Source: Abelmoschus esculentus | Lineage: Eukaryota; Streptophyta; Magnoliopsida; Malvales; Malvaceae | Assembly (NCBI GenBank): GCA_035048815.1 | Contig: JAUCBN010000017.1 | Span: 10,102,936 to 10,166,935, forward strand | Length of the DNA: 64,000 nucleotides | Reading direction: 5' to 3' | Shown here: piece by piece, positions 1 through 10,400 of the stretch | Position numbering within the stretch: position 1 is the stretch's first letter | How the letters are laid out: every line of letters begins with the position of its first letter | Made by a program: the position numbers and the translations under genes | Notes under the pieces: model-generated | What the model was told of the DNA's origin: nothing | The model's input: only the letters and a program-made list of their open reading frames with translations | Databases searched by the model: none

Positions 1-605
1 AACAATGCATTGAAGAGATCCTAAATACACCACTTAAAGAGGCACCTAAGGGAGAGTAAAGACAAGAATTAAAGCAACACTTAAGAAGGGAGTTCAAGGA
101 ATATCAGTCAACTTGTTCGCCATTTTTGGATTGGATACGAGCATATTTGAGTCTTGAGGTCTTCTTCAAACTTATTCCTCTATTTCTTAGGTCTCCAACG
201 CACTTTGAATCACCTCAATCTGTTATCAGGAGCTTAAGATATGATTAAATTAGTGAAGATAGTGCATGTTGGAAATTCAGTACGGGAATAGTCACAAGAT
301 GCTTGTTCAACAAATTCAAGAGGCCATTCAAATGCTGAATTCAATGCTTTATCAACAGCCCATTAAAGGAGGATGAATGACAACTTAATCAAGTTCATTA
401 GCCCAAGAGTTTCTCCATGTAGATGATATGTACGTCTACATTCATCTTACGAATGTCCACATTCATCCTTGTTAGATCAAACCTTTTTGGATGTCAATTG
501 GAGATAGGATAACCTACAAATTAATAGGCCTTTAACACTAGAATAATGAGTCTTTAATCTTTGTCTAGGCTAATCAATCTGTTGTTGTCTTACACCTATA
601 AATAG
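1..605 (+). mobile_element. Fragment of LTR family A (Ty3/gypsy LTR), right half up to the TATA box
   Basis: This stretch matches, base for base over long runs, the part of the LTR seen at about 40450-41144 and 47165-47858. It stops at the TATA element CTATAAATAG (596-605), where the sequence switches to LINE sequence through a short repeat of an upstream LTR phrase (CTTTAACACTAG). It is cut by the left window edge, so its full extent is unknown. No TSD can be tested. Confidence 0.85.
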
Positions 606-622
606 TCTTTAACACTAGATTC

Positions 623-877
623 TTGCTCTTCATGAGAAGTCTAGATGATATGGCGTTATGCTACTTTCTTGAACCTAATCCATCAGAACAAAGTATGCAT
701 GAGTTTGATTTTCCTACTTTAACTCAATTTTATACAAAGACTCCATCATATGATGAGGGATATAGTTCTAAATGTCCCCGACCTCCATCAAAATCTTCAT
801 TTAAGAAAGCTAGGATGAGCAGCGGAAAAAACTCTCCAGTGGAGGTTGACGATGATCAACCACGCCGAGGGAAATGA
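623..877 (+). pseudogene. LINE ORF1, C-terminal fragment
   Basis: An open frame of 84 codons ends in a basic tail, DDDQPRRGK, of the kind that closes ORF1 of many plant L1-type LINEs. It overlaps the ORF2 start by four bases (ATGA at 874-877), a stop-restart arrangement. I see no RNA-binding domain or zinc knuckle; the N-terminal part of ORF1 is missing because the LTR fragment replaces it. The first methionine is the first in the frame and probably not the native start. The same segment, shortened by two deletions, is at 7651-7851. Assignment to ORF1 rests on position and the tail, not on a recognised domain. Confidence 0.6.
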
Positions 878-2252
878 AAATATTATGCTGGAACTGTCAG
901 GGTCTTGGCAATGCCCAGGCTATTCATGCATTACAACGTGTTGTCCACAAGCATGATGCCAATCTTTTATTTCTTTGCGAAACTAGATTAAATAGACACA
1001 ATCTTGATCGCCTTAAGATTAAGCTAGGAATGCAAGGTTGTATATCAGTTGAATCCAGCCCCACTTGTACGGGGCTTGCTATATTTGGAATAATAAGACT
1101 ACTATTGATTTGCTTTCTTACTCGGATCGTCATATTGATGTTATTATATATTTTGGCCAATTGCAATTCCATTTTTCTAGTGCACATGGTTTTCCTGAAA
1201 CGACAAACAAACATAAAACTTGGCAACTATTGGACACATTACAATCAGCTTTTTCTCTTCCATGGCTCTTAGGGGGAGACTTTAATGAAATCCTACACGA
1301 TAATGAAAACCAAGGTGGTATCCGTTGGGCATGATCACAAATTAATAATTTCAGAGATTGTTTTATGAGACATAATCTCTTTTATTGTAAACCAAAATCT
1401 GGATGTTTCACTTGGACTAGATCTGGACCTAATACCAAAACCATTATGGAAAGAATCGATGGGCTCCTCGTTAAATCCTCTTGGTTTAATGTCTTTCCTA
1501 GCTTCTAAGCTACGTCATTCTTTCAAGCCCGATCTGATCACTGCCCCATCTTAATGGACACTAGGCCTTCCCATGCAATCAGAACGAAAGCTTCTAGGAA
1601 CCTCTTCCGCTATGAGAATTGTTGGGCTGATAACCCGAAAGTCTCTTCTCAGACTAAAGAGATTTGGTCTAACCCATCCAGCATGACCATTGTTAAACTT
1701 CATGAAATTGGGCATTTTCTAGAATCTTGGCAAACAAACAAACGTATCAAGTCATATGAACGTATTAACCAGTTAACTGACTTTATAAATATGTGCCTCA
1801 AGCGACAACTTTCAGATGCTAATATCAATAATTTTATATCTGCCAAAAGTGATATTGATAGCCTGTTTAATGCGAAAGAAATCTATTAGGCACAACGCGC
1901 CCGCACCACCTGGCAAGAACATGGTGACAAAAATACTTCCTTTTTCCATGCAAGAGAAAACAATCGTCGACGAAAAACCCATATTACTGGGCTTTTCAAC
2001 AATGAGAACATTTGGCAAACGCACACGAAAGATATCATGGCTACTGTCATTGATTACTTCCAGACTCTCTTCTCATCCTCCTCTCCTACTATTGCATCTT
2101 CCATTTTGGAAAATATTCCAAATATTATTACTGAGACCATGAACAATGACCTTAATAAGGAATTCATAGTAGAAGAAATTACCACTTCTTTTCGCGGTAT
2201 TGATCCGAGGAAAGCCCCGAAGTTTATTACATATTTCCAAGTGGTTTCTTAA
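874..2252 (+). pseudogene. LINE ORF2, endonuclease domain and start of reverse transcriptase, frameshifted
   Basis: ORF2 of plant L1 LINEs encodes an apurinic-type endonuclease followed by reverse transcriptase. The start MKILCWNCQGLG holds the conserved Asn, and FLCETRL the catalytic Glu. LLGGDFNEILHDN (about 1267-1310, another frame) and ARSDHCPIL (about 1526-1555, another frame) hold the Asp/Asn and the SDH motif. At least two frameshifts and several stops (for example after GGIRWA at about 1334) break the gene. The tail at 2037-2252 matches the region just ahead of the reverse transcriptase in copy B (DPRKAP), where copy A ends. It is clearly inactive. Assignment to the LINE endonuclease family is firm. 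Confidence 0.85.
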
Positions 2253-2268
2253 GCAAACATTGGGATAT

Positions 2269-3157
2269 TGATATGTGCACGCCCAAACTTAAATTCTGCC
2301 CATACCCTATGTCACACAAGTACAATCAGTGTGTTCTACTTAATCCTCTTTATTTATTCAATTCATGCGCTACATTCGCTTGCTATCTCATATTATATAC
2401 CTATAATGTTTATTTCCTTATATTACTATTGATAACTTAGTAATTGGTATTGAACCACAGCTTTATCTAGCTTATATTATGCATTATTAATATTCAACAC
2501 ATGTTTAGTATCATACTTATTAGTTTAAGTTGTTTCTTTGCAGGTTATATTAAACACAGCTTAAGGGACTATTGGCCAGCTCCGTTTTAGTTTGAATGCA
2601 CCATTTGAGCTCAAAAAAGAATCGTTGTTTGAGGCACTTACCAGCTTCCGATCAGCACTAAAATGTACCAAACACTCCTAGGCAGCGCAATGAAGTGGAT
2701 GCTAGCTTCACTCCAGTTCACGAATCTAGAATGAGCTCAAAACGACAAATGATGAATTTCCATCCATATGGAATTCGGATCAGCTCCTACCCACTCTTAA
2801 GGATTGAGGAGAGTATTATGGCGCTAAGGATAAGTTCACTCAGCTAGGGGGTTAGCCGTTCAGCTCAAATCATCACTCAAAGATGGTGAACTTTCAGCTA
2901 GCTAAATCAGCTGGCTAGCTCAGCTCAAACCAACTCAACCTTAGTTCATCCAGCTCATCCTAGATCAACCTACAACTCAACCATGGAAGGACATGTTCCC
3001 TCTCCAAGAGACACAACCGATCAACATGGAGGGAAACATGTTTTGGGCACCAAAACAAAGAGATGAACTCTTCATTGGATAGATTCATGATGGTCCACTT
3101 GTGTGCCGATTTCGAGAAGGATACGATTAGAATTGGACTTTGGTGTCTTCATGGAGG
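2269..3157 (+). mobile_element. LTR family C, copy a, 5' part
   Basis: This copy begins TGATATGTGCACG, which matches the outer terminus of the solo LTR at 34071 read on the other strand, and continues through the AGCT-rich module shared by all family C copies. It is cut at about 3157, where the 33-bp satellite begins inside the phrase GGTGTCTTCATG. Its left end abuts LINE copy A directly, as if it inserted there. No coding sequence is seen. Confidence 0.7.
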
Positions 3158-3662
3158 GAAACATGCACTCGAAGAAAGGGGTCCTTCACCGCGACAAATT
3201 CTCAAAGAGGGGTCGTCCATCACGATATACGCTCAAAGGGAGAGACCGTTCATTATGACTTGCACACGAAGAAAGGGGTCATTTATCGCGATATACGCTC
3301 AAAGATAGGGGTCATCCGTCACGGTATACGCTCAAGGAGAGGAACCATTCACCATGAGATGCAATCGAAGAGAGGGTTCATTCATCGCGCCAAACGCTCA
3401 AAGAGAGAGACCGTTCATTATGACATGTACTCGAAAAGAGGGGTTATTCATCGCAACATATGCTTAAAGAGTGGTCGTCCATCACGACATGTGCTCAAAA
3501 AGAGGGACCATTCATTATGCCATGCACTAGAAGAAAGGGGGCGTCCATCACGATATGCGCTCAAAAAGAGGGACCATTCATTATGCCATGCACTAGAAGA
3601 AAAGGGTCATTCACCGCGAAATATGCTCAAAGAGAGGGGTCGTCCATCATGGTATACGCCCA
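3158..3662 (+). repeat. 33-bp satellite, block 1
   Basis: About fifteen diverged 33-bp monomers of types A, B and C. The left edge fuses with LTR copy a. The right edge ends within a type B monomer (GGTATACGCCC), followed by unrelated tandem monomers. Confidence 0.9.
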
Positions 3663-4096
3663 TTTAGGCAAGCACGTTTTAATCCCAACAAAACGACAAC
3701 CAAATATTACTTAATTAAATTTTATGAGTTCAAATAGTTAATCAAGGACTTTTGGACAAAAATATACAGATTAAACTAAAATTTTCAGCTTCTTACTCTG
3801 TTAAAATTTGAACAGATTCTCCATAAAACTCATTTAGACAAACACTTCTTAATCCCAACAAAACGACAACCAAATGTTATTAAATAAAATTTTAAGAGTT
3901 CAAATAGTTAATTATGGGCTTTTGAACAAAATTAAACAGATAGTTAATTAGCAAGCATGTTTTAATTGCAACAAAACGACAACCAAATGTTATTAAACGA
4001 AATTTTATGAGTTCAAATAGTTAATTATGGCTTTTGAACAAAATTATACAGATTAATCTAAAACTTTCAGCTTTTTACTCGGTTAAAATTCGAACG
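3663..4096 (+). repeat. Three tandem AT-rich monomers ahead of LINE copy B
   Basis: Three diverged units begin at about 3664, 3833 and 3947. Each carries the phrase ACAAAACGACAACCAAAT and the later phrase GAGTTCAAATAGTTAAT. Units 1 and 3 also share TTACTC-GTTAAAATT-GAAC at their ends, while unit 2 is shorter. They lie immediately before a CT-rich tract and LINE copy B, the position of 5' UTR promoter monomers in some LINEs. That function is inference only. Confidence 0.7.
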
Positions 4097-4175
4097 GATT
4101 GAACGGGATATTGTTCTTTCTCTCCTCTCCCCTCCCTCTCTCACTCTCTCTTCCCTCTTTTCCCTTTCATGTCTT
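4097..4175 (+). promoter_or_regulatory. CT-rich tract, possible transcription start region
   Basis: From about 4111 to 4168 the + strand is almost pure pyrimidine (TTTCTCTCCTCTCCCCTCCC and similar runs). Such tracts are common around plant transcription starts. It separates the tandem monomers from the long AT-rich 5' region of LINE copy B. I see no TATA box. Confidence 0.35.
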
Positions 4176-4550
4176 CTGCCGCCTCCACCGTCCCTCTCCA
4201 CCAATCCTCCCCTCCCTTGATTGGCCATTTTTTACCATTTTCGCTGCTAGGAGAGGAAGAAACAAAACCCGTCTCAAACTCTACAAGGTATTTTCTTGTG
4301 ATTTTTCTCATTCTTTCGCTTTACTATTTCATTGTGAATCCTGCCTTTGGAATGCTATGTTTTCTGGTGGTCATCAACATCACTGTTGGTATGGATCTTT
4401 GCATGCCTCTGCCAACAATGACGCTCGTGTTCTCCAATCACCATAGCAGACTCAAAAGATACAACCAGTGAAATAAGTTGGGTTTTATTAATTATATTTC
4501 ATGAAAGTTTTACTTGGTCTTTAGACCAGATCATTGCTACACAATTACCA

Positions 4551-4588
4551 CCCTTGAGAAGGGATCAATATAACATCATAGATGATGT
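4551..4588 (+). other. Two-hairpin motif, copy 1
   Basis: First stem CCCTT (4551-4555) with AAGGG (4559-4563). Second stem ACATC (4573-4577) with GATGT (4584-4588), loop of 6. Compared with most copies, the fourth pair of the second stem is T-A instead of C-G, a compensated change. Confidence 0.6.
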
Positions 4589-5007
4589 AATAATCTTCAT
4601 CAATATAACATCCGGCTGCCTCTCAGGTAAGAGATCTGGAGATTCCTTGAGTATTCTCCAATTCCATCTCCTTTATTATTTGCTTCCTTTCTTAGAGATC
4701 TTAGTTGCAGAGATGAATCAAGCAAGTTACAATCTGATGTTGTATGCCTCAGTACTGTCTCAACCTAACCAGACTTCTTCCATCCTACAAGTATTTGTTA
4801 TTTATTTTAGTAAGGATTCTTGGATTGATTTTTACTTCGTCATGAACAGAACCTTGTTGTTCCCCTTAATCTTTTTATTATTATTATTCCTTAATTCCTC
4901 CATCCATTATTTTCCATATGGAACCACAACTTTGATTCGCTATTTTATGTGGCCCTTGGATAGGAAATTCGTATTTGGGTTCTGAAATGACTTTATCAAT
5001 TGTTTAG

Positions 5008-5283
5008 TCTACAGGAGATCGCCTCTGCCGATCTCATCAATACTCCGATCACACGACATGGTTATGCACAGGATTTTGGATTGGTTATCGGTCCAACATA
5101 TCTACATCTCCAGGAGATCATTTTCATCGATACTAAACAAGATTATGGATTATCTATCGGTCCTACATATCTACATCTCCAAGAGATCACTTTTGTCGAT
5201 CTCATCGATTCTCCGATCATACGACATGGTTACAAACAAGGTTATGCATTGGCTATCGGTCCAACATATCTATATCTCCCAGG
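5008..5283 (+). repeat. Three tandem repeats of 99, 69 and 99 bases, in one open frame
   Basis: Units start near 5010, 5107 and 5176 and share GGAGATC near the start and ATCGGTCC-ACATATCTA at the end. The middle unit lacks about 30 bases. All unit lengths are close to multiples of three, and one frame (5000-5287, 95 codons) stays open with the repeated signature LQEI...RHGY...IGPTYL. An AG-ended pyrimidine run just before (TTTAGTCTACAG) resembles a 3' splice site. No known domain is recognised. It could be a remnant of a coding repeat or chance. Confidence 0.55.
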
Positions 5284-6032
5284 TTAGCTTCTTTTTAAAC
5301 AAATGTTTCAGGCTTTTGCGTGTTAGATTTTATGGCTTTTGGTTTTTCTTTACCAGTGGTTTTGTTGGTTTTCTTTATCAATGATCCATGCTCGTACGTT
5401 TGTTATGGATCTCTCTCCATCACACCTATGAGTTTGGTTTTTTGTTTTGGCGATACATTCTTCTACACTTAACCATGAACAATTTACCGATGTTGAACCT
5501 TGTCTTCAGCATGTTGTTCTGGCATGTATTTCTCAATAGGTTTACGTTTTGTTGCGCAACAGCCGCCTCCAGGTTGATCGCACAGTGCATTGGCATGTAC
5601 GTCCATGTCTCTATAATCTCGACAAATTTTTTGGTCTGTTCCGTTTTACAAGAACCGAGATAAAGGACTCAATCACATTCACAAGTCCTGAATGGATCTT
5701 TTTCGATCCAATCCCATCTCTGGCCGAATTGGTTCGGTTTTGGCAGATTCAAGCAATCAAAACCTACTCAAACCTACTCCAAGAATGCGTACTTCCAATT
5801 CGTGTCTTTTTTCTCTAGTGATGACTGAAACTTGATGTGGTTTTGCTGTCTCTGTCTCCATCGACAGGTAAATTATTTTAGTTTGATCATAAGTTTTTAC
5901 TACTATATGTATTTATTTTTTATTTACATACCTCAATTTAGCTTAATTCTTTTTAGATCATGTTTCTCATTTCTGTATATTCTGGACTATTATCTGTTTT
6001 ATAACACATTGTTTAATATTTTGAATATACCA

Positions 6033-6070
6033 CCCTTAACTAGGGATCCACCCAACACCTTTCATGGTGT
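6033..6070 (+). other. Two-hairpin motif, copy 2
   Basis: First stem CCCT (6033-6036) with AGGG (6042-6045). Second stem ACACC (6055-6059) with GGTGT (6066-6070), loop TTTCAT. A further small stem CCAAC-TAG-GTTGG follows at about 6127-6139. Confidence 0.6.
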
Positions 6071-6215
6071 AATATCCTCAAACAGGTTGCACTGTCTAAA
6101 TCTCTTGTGACTCTATACTGCCAATCCAACTAGGTTGGTAACTATCGCTTATTGGGTTCTCTCTCTTGTTTTATATCATGCTTATCTTATTTTTCCTGTT
6201 AACACTTCATGTTTA

Positions 6216-6257
6216 TACCATCTTTATAAGGTATTTATCCAACACAATCTATGGTGT
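6216..6257 (+). other. Two-hairpin motif, copy 3 (weak)
   Basis: First stem TACC (6216-6219) with GGTA (6230-6233). Second stem ACAC with GTGT (6242-6245, 6254-6257); the usual fifth pair is an A-G mismatch here. The downstream phrase ATTATCATCAACCAAACA is shared with copy 6. Confidence 0.5.
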
Positions 6258-6486
6258 ATTATCATCAACCAAACATTCTTGTTTAATTGTTACGCTTCTG
6301 TTCACGATTCCTTGGATGTATTCCAATCAAGTTTTGTTAGTACTTTTTCTATCTTCCTCTATTCTTTCGGCGTCTAACATTGTTGCTTGCTATATTTATT
6401 TACCTTCTAATTTGTTTATTTGCCTTGTGTGGCAAAAAGCAACAAGCATGTCGATACTACAGGACATGTTGTTTCTTTCCCTAATG

Positions 6487-6530
6487 CCATAACGTTTTGG
6501 TAGTATGGCTCAACACTCCAGTTAGAGTGT
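6487..6530 (+). other. Two-hairpin motif, copy 4
   Basis: First stem CCATA (6487-6491) with TATGG (6504-6508). Second stem ACACTC (6513-6518) with GAGTGT (6525-6530), loop CAGTTA. The fifth pair is T-A instead of C-G, again compensated. A separate strong imperfect hairpin lies just upstream (GCATGTC near 6446 with GACATGT near 6463). Confidence 0.55.
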
Positions 6531-6964
6531 ATAAGACAAGACGTGAAAAAGGATCTGGTTTCGCTTCCTTGATAAGCTTACTACATCCACAAGGTTTCGT
6601 TTTGCTCCATGTTTGCACCAAAGGTTTCATTTGGCTCTTTTTCATTGAGTCTTCTCTTGTTCCATGGTTTCTTAAATGCTATGTACGCCTTTTACCCTAT
6701 TCTTTATGTCATGTTCCTCCCTTTTATTCTCGTTTTACTAAATTTGATTCTATTTTTTCCATGGCTTTTTCCTCTAATCTTTCTTCAAGATTGGTGCCTT
6801 GCCTCTCATTTGGTCTTTGGTAATCTCTCTTACTCGGTAAGACCTCTACTTCCAAAAGTTTTGCTACCTTTATTATTGATGTTTGTTTCCTCAAAATTTG
6901 TATATTCTCTAGAATGGTATTATCATATTATTCCCATTATGATTGTTTTCGTTATGTGTCTACC

Positions 6965-7003
6965 AACCCTTCCACGGGTTCTTTCTAACACCTTTCATGG
7001 TGT
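6965..7003 (+). other. Two-hairpin motif, copy 5
   Basis: First stem AACCC (6965-6969) with GGGTT (6976-6980), loop of 6. Second stem ACACC (6988-6992) with GGTGT (6999-7003), loop TTTCAT. Confidence 0.6.
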
Positions 7004-7028
7004 ATAATTTTTTAAATTCATAAATATA

Positions 7029-7069
7029 CCACCCTTTCAGTGGGAATTTTCTAACACCATCTCTGGTGT
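7029..7069 (+). other. Two-hairpin motif, copy 6
   Basis: First stem CCAC (7029-7032) with GTGG (7040-7043). Second stem ACACC (7054-7058) with GGTGT (7065-7069), loop ATCTCT. It is followed by the same phrase as copy 3, ATTATCATCAACCAAACA. Confidence 0.6.
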
Positions 7070-7496
7070 ATTATCATCAACCAAACAATTTTTTGAAGTA
7101 ACAACTCTTTTTTTTACGTTTCCATGGATGAATTCATATCTCGAAATGTTATTACTTGCTCTCTTTTACTCTTTTTTTTTCAAGCTTTTGACATTAAGGA
7201 TCGAGGGTTGCATCCAAGACCCGTATTTCTACTTGGTACCACCACCTCTATATGTATATCACCACCATTGTCGACTAATTGGGGTCTGGTTTTGGCCTTG
7301 TCGTCGGGGATCTTTAGATCTAAAACCTTTATCAATATTTTGTATTTCATATCAATTGAACATGAAGCTTTTTATTCTATAACTAGCTATTATCTTGTTC
7401 ACCATAATAAGTCTTCTATTCTATTTACAACTAGGACTCCTATTTACTCTCAATTTAATCCTTTTATTATACTACACGTGCTAGGTATCCTATTAA

Positions 7497-7512
7497 ACAC
7501 AACTCATTGTGT
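7497..7512 (+). other. Two-hairpin motif, copy 7 (second stem only)
   Basis: Stem ACACA (7497-7501) with TGTGT (7508-7512), loop ACTCAT. The fifth pair is A-T, a compensated change from C-G. The first stem is not convincing in this copy. Confidence 0.5.
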
Positions 7513-7567
7513 ATCTTCTCAATCCCTTGTACTCTACCAAATCGAAGATTGGCATATATATTTTCAA

Positions 7568-7605
7568 CCCTTGGGTAGGGGTCTGTCCAACACCTTTTAT
7601 GGTGT
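7568..7605 (+). other. Two-hairpin motif, copy 8
   Basis: First stem CCCT (7568-7571) with AGGG (7577-7580). Second stem ACACC (7590-7594) with GGTGT (7601-7605), loop TTTTAT. It lies about 45 bases before the ORF1 remnant of LINE copy B. Confidence 0.6.
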
Positions 7606-7650
7606 ATTCTTACGAAACAAGTCTACATGTTATTTTAGATTCTTGCTCTT

Positions 7651-7851
7651 CATGAGAAGTCTAGATGATATGGCGTTATGCTACTTTCTTGAACCTAATC
7701 CATCAGAACAAAGTATGCATGATTTTGATTTTCCTACTTTAACTCAATTTTATACAAAGACTCCACCATATGATGAGGGATATAGTTCTAAATGTCCCCG
7801 ACCTCCATCAAAAAACTCTCCGGCGGAGGTTGACGATGATATTATGCTGGA
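7651..7851 (+). pseudogene. LINE ORF1 tail with two deletions
   Basis: This is the same segment as 623-877 but lacks about 35 bases (the SSFKKARMSSGK part) and about 25 bases at the ORF1-ORF2 boundary. The second deletion removes the ORF1 stop and the ORF2 start codon, so the frame runs on out of phase into ORF2 and stops at 7915. No domain is recognised. Confidence 0.6.
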
Positions 7852-10400
7852 ACTGTCAGGGTCTCGGCAATGCCTAGGTAGTTCATGCATTACAATGTGT
7901 TGTCCACAAGCATGATGTCGATCTTTTATTTCTTTACGAAACTAGATTAAATAGACACAATCTTGATCACATTAAGATTAAGCTAGGAATGCAAGGTTGT
8001 ATACCAGTTAAATCCAGCCCCACTTGTACAGGGCTTGCTATTATTTAGAATAATAAGACTATTATTGATTTTCTTTCTTACTCCGATCGTCATATTGATG
8101 TTATTATACATTTTCGCCAATTGCAATTCCATTTTTGGTGTACATTGTTTTCCTGAAACGACAAACAAATATAAAACTTGACAACTAGTGGACACATTAC
8201 AATCAGCTTCTTCTCTTTCATTGCTCTTAGGGGGAGACTTCAATGAAATCCTACACGATAATGAAAAGCAAGGCGGTATCCGTCGGGCACGATCACAAAT
8301 TAATAATTTCAGAGATTGTCTTATAAGAAATAATCTCTTCGATTGTAATCCAAAATCTGGATGGTTCACTTGGACCAGGTCTGAACCTAATACCGAAACC
8401 ATTATGGAAAGAATCTATCGATTCTTTATTAACTCCTCTTGGTTTAATGTCTTTCCTAGTTTCTAGGCTACGTCATTCTTTCATGCCCGATCTGATCACT
8501 GCTACATCTTAATGGACACTAGGCCCTCCCATGCAACAGAACAAAAGCTTCTAGGAACCTCTTCCGCCAAAAACGAGCTTGATAGACTACTTAATGCGAA
8601 GAAAATCTATTGGGCACAACGCGCTCACACCACCTGGCTAGAACATGGTGACAAAAATACTTCATTTTTCTATGCAAGAGCAAACAATCGCCAACGAAAA
8701 AACCATATTACTGGGATTTTCTACAATGAAAATATTTGGCAAACGCACACGAAAGACATCATGGCTACTGTCATTGATTACTTTCAGACTCTCTTCTCAT
8801 CCTCTTTTCCTACTATTGCATCTCCAATTTTAGACAACATTCCAAATATTGTTACTGAGACCATGAACAATGACCTTAATAAGGAATTCACAACAGAAGA
8901 AATTGCCACTGCTTTTCGCGATATTGATCCGAGGAAAGCCCCGAGAGTTTACGGATTTCCAAGTGGTTTCTTTAGGAAACATTGGGATATCCTTGGCCAG
9001 GACTTTATAAACCTCTGCCTCAGACTCCAGAGTGGGTCTGTTCGCATGGAAGAGATCAATCATACTATCAATGTTCTTATACCCAAAATTAATTATCCCA
9101 CAACTATGTGACATCTCAGACCTATTAGCCTATGCATAGTTATCTATAAGACTATTGCCAAAGTGCTTGTTAATCGTTTGAAATCTATCATCCTTTTATG
9201 TATAGGCGGTAATCAAGCTGCCTTTGTTCAAGGTAGGAACATTACCGACAATATCTCATCGCCCATGAGCTTATCCACACTTTAAATACTGACGAGACCT
9301 CTCTTGCCAAAGGTGCTAGTTTAAAATCGGACATGGAGAAAGCTTTCGACCGTGTCGAATGGTCTTTTCTACAACAAATTATGCTCCATGTAGGTTTTAA
9401 TGACAAATGGGTTTCCCTTATTATGAATTGTGTCTCTTCTGTGTCTTTCTAAGTACGTGTCTATGATTCTCTTTCATGACCTTTTAAACCTCAAAGAGGG
9501 CTTCGACAAGGAGATCCCCTTTCACCTTGTTTCTTTTCTATACTCAAGGTATTTCAGCATTGCTCAATGCTGAGAAAGTTATTGGCAATCTCCCTGGCCT
9601 TTGTGCTAGCAGGAACGACCCCCGTATAAATAACCTCCTCTTTGTTGATGATTGTGTGGTGTTCATTAAGAATACAACTACAGAAGCTCAACACCTCAAG
9701 GACGCTTTGCATACTTATGCCATTTCGTCTGGTCAGGCAGTGAATTTTAGAAAATCAACTATATATTTCTCATGCAAAACATCTACATCCCTTCAATAAG
9801 AAATCAATAGCATGCTTAATGTAAGAGAGGTCGATGACCCTGGTATTTATTTGGGGGTTCCACTCCTCAATGGGAAGAATAAGACAACAACTTTGGGTTT
9901 TCCAGAGACAAAATGAATGCTCGTCTTAGCAAGTGGGATAAGCACTTGCTTTCCTTTAGCCGTAGAAAAATTTTAATCAAATCTGTCGTACAATCAATGC
10001 CAAAAAATGTTATGTCTTGTTACCTTCTACCTCAAAACATTATCGATGATATGACTACTTCGATATGCCGTTATTGGTCGTCGGGTAAAGTCGATAAACA
10101 TGGATGGCATATGCTTCAGTGAGACACTATCTGTCTATCAAAAGCAGCCAGAGGTATAGGATTACACGATCTTCACCATTTCAGCATTGTGTTACTTGGT
10201 AAACAAATTTGGAAACTAATTTTTGAGCCTGATATTCTTCTTAGTCAGGTCTACAAATGCAAATATTATCCATCGGGTTCGAGCTCGAACCCGATTCCAC
10301 TCGAAGAGCTTCCTTTGCATGGAAAGGTCTTAGTATAGCTATCTCTAAACTTGGAAATGGCTTCTTTAAACGACCATGTATGTCAAGTTAGAGAGGTTCC
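7840..10400 (+). pseudogene. LINE ORF2: endonuclease and reverse transcriptase, decayed
   Basis: ORF2 in plant LINEs nicks target DNA and primes reverse transcription there. Endonuclease traces: GGDFNEILHDN (about 8233-8265) and RSDHC (about 8485-8500). Reverse transcriptase traces: DPRKAPRVYGFPSGFF (about 8925-8975) at the start of the fingers, LRPISLC (about 9113-9140), a catalytic box reading LLFVDDCVVF (about 9632-9660; normally F-A-D-D, and FADD in copy C), and the downstream ISSGQAVNF block. Stops and frameshifts are frequent, for example the TGA at about 9109. The thumb and zinc-binding regions are cut off by the deletion at about 10391. The copy is clearly dead. Confidence 0.88.

Larger units (their letters stand above)
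617..2268 (+). mobile_element. LINE copy A (L1-type non-LTR retrotransposon), truncated at both ends
   Basis: Homology to LINE copy B (7638 onward) begins at about 617 and ends at about 2268. There an LTR family C copy starts with a TG terminus, so the rest of this LINE was lost or displaced. It holds the end of ORF1, the endonuclease part of ORF2 and the very start of the reverse transcriptase region. The left flank is a family A LTR fragment, so 5' truncation or recombination is likely. Confidence 0.8.
4176..7637 (+). other. AT-rich region upstream of LINE copy B, with repeated hairpins and no recognised gene
   Basis: This 3.4-kb stretch is T-rich on the + strand and holds many short open frames, none with a domain I recognise. 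The frame at 4169-4471 starts MSSAASTVPL, right after the CT tract, but ends in a hydrophobic run with no family resemblance. The frame at 7124-7915 is open for 263 codons only because it runs into the ORF1 remnant of LINE copy B. The region holds a tandem repeat (5008-5283) and eight copies of a two-hairpin motif. It may be a long 5' UTR or a decayed ORF1 of the LINE, or an older sequence into which a truncated LINE landed. The sequence does not decide between these. Confidence 0.4.

Noticed and set aside
4169..4471. Small gene starting MSSAASTVPL after the CT tract
   Set aside because: Plausible start context and a possible splice donor (AAGGTATTTT), but no homologous family is recognised, the hydrophobic tail looks like translated T-rich DNA, and no continuation exon can be defined.
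4554..6823. Chain of short hydrophobic ORFs (4554-4985, 5388-5663, 5832-6110, 6135-6377, 6497-6823) as membrane proteins
   Set aside because: T-rich DNA translates to Phe/Leu/Ile-rich frames. None has motifs, and overlapping frames are equally open.
7124..7915. 263-codon ORF as a genuine LINE ORF1
   Set aside because: The first two thirds come from T-rich hairpin-bearing sequence, and the end is an out-of-phase run into ORF2 caused by a deletion. Only the middle matches the ORF1 tail of copy A.
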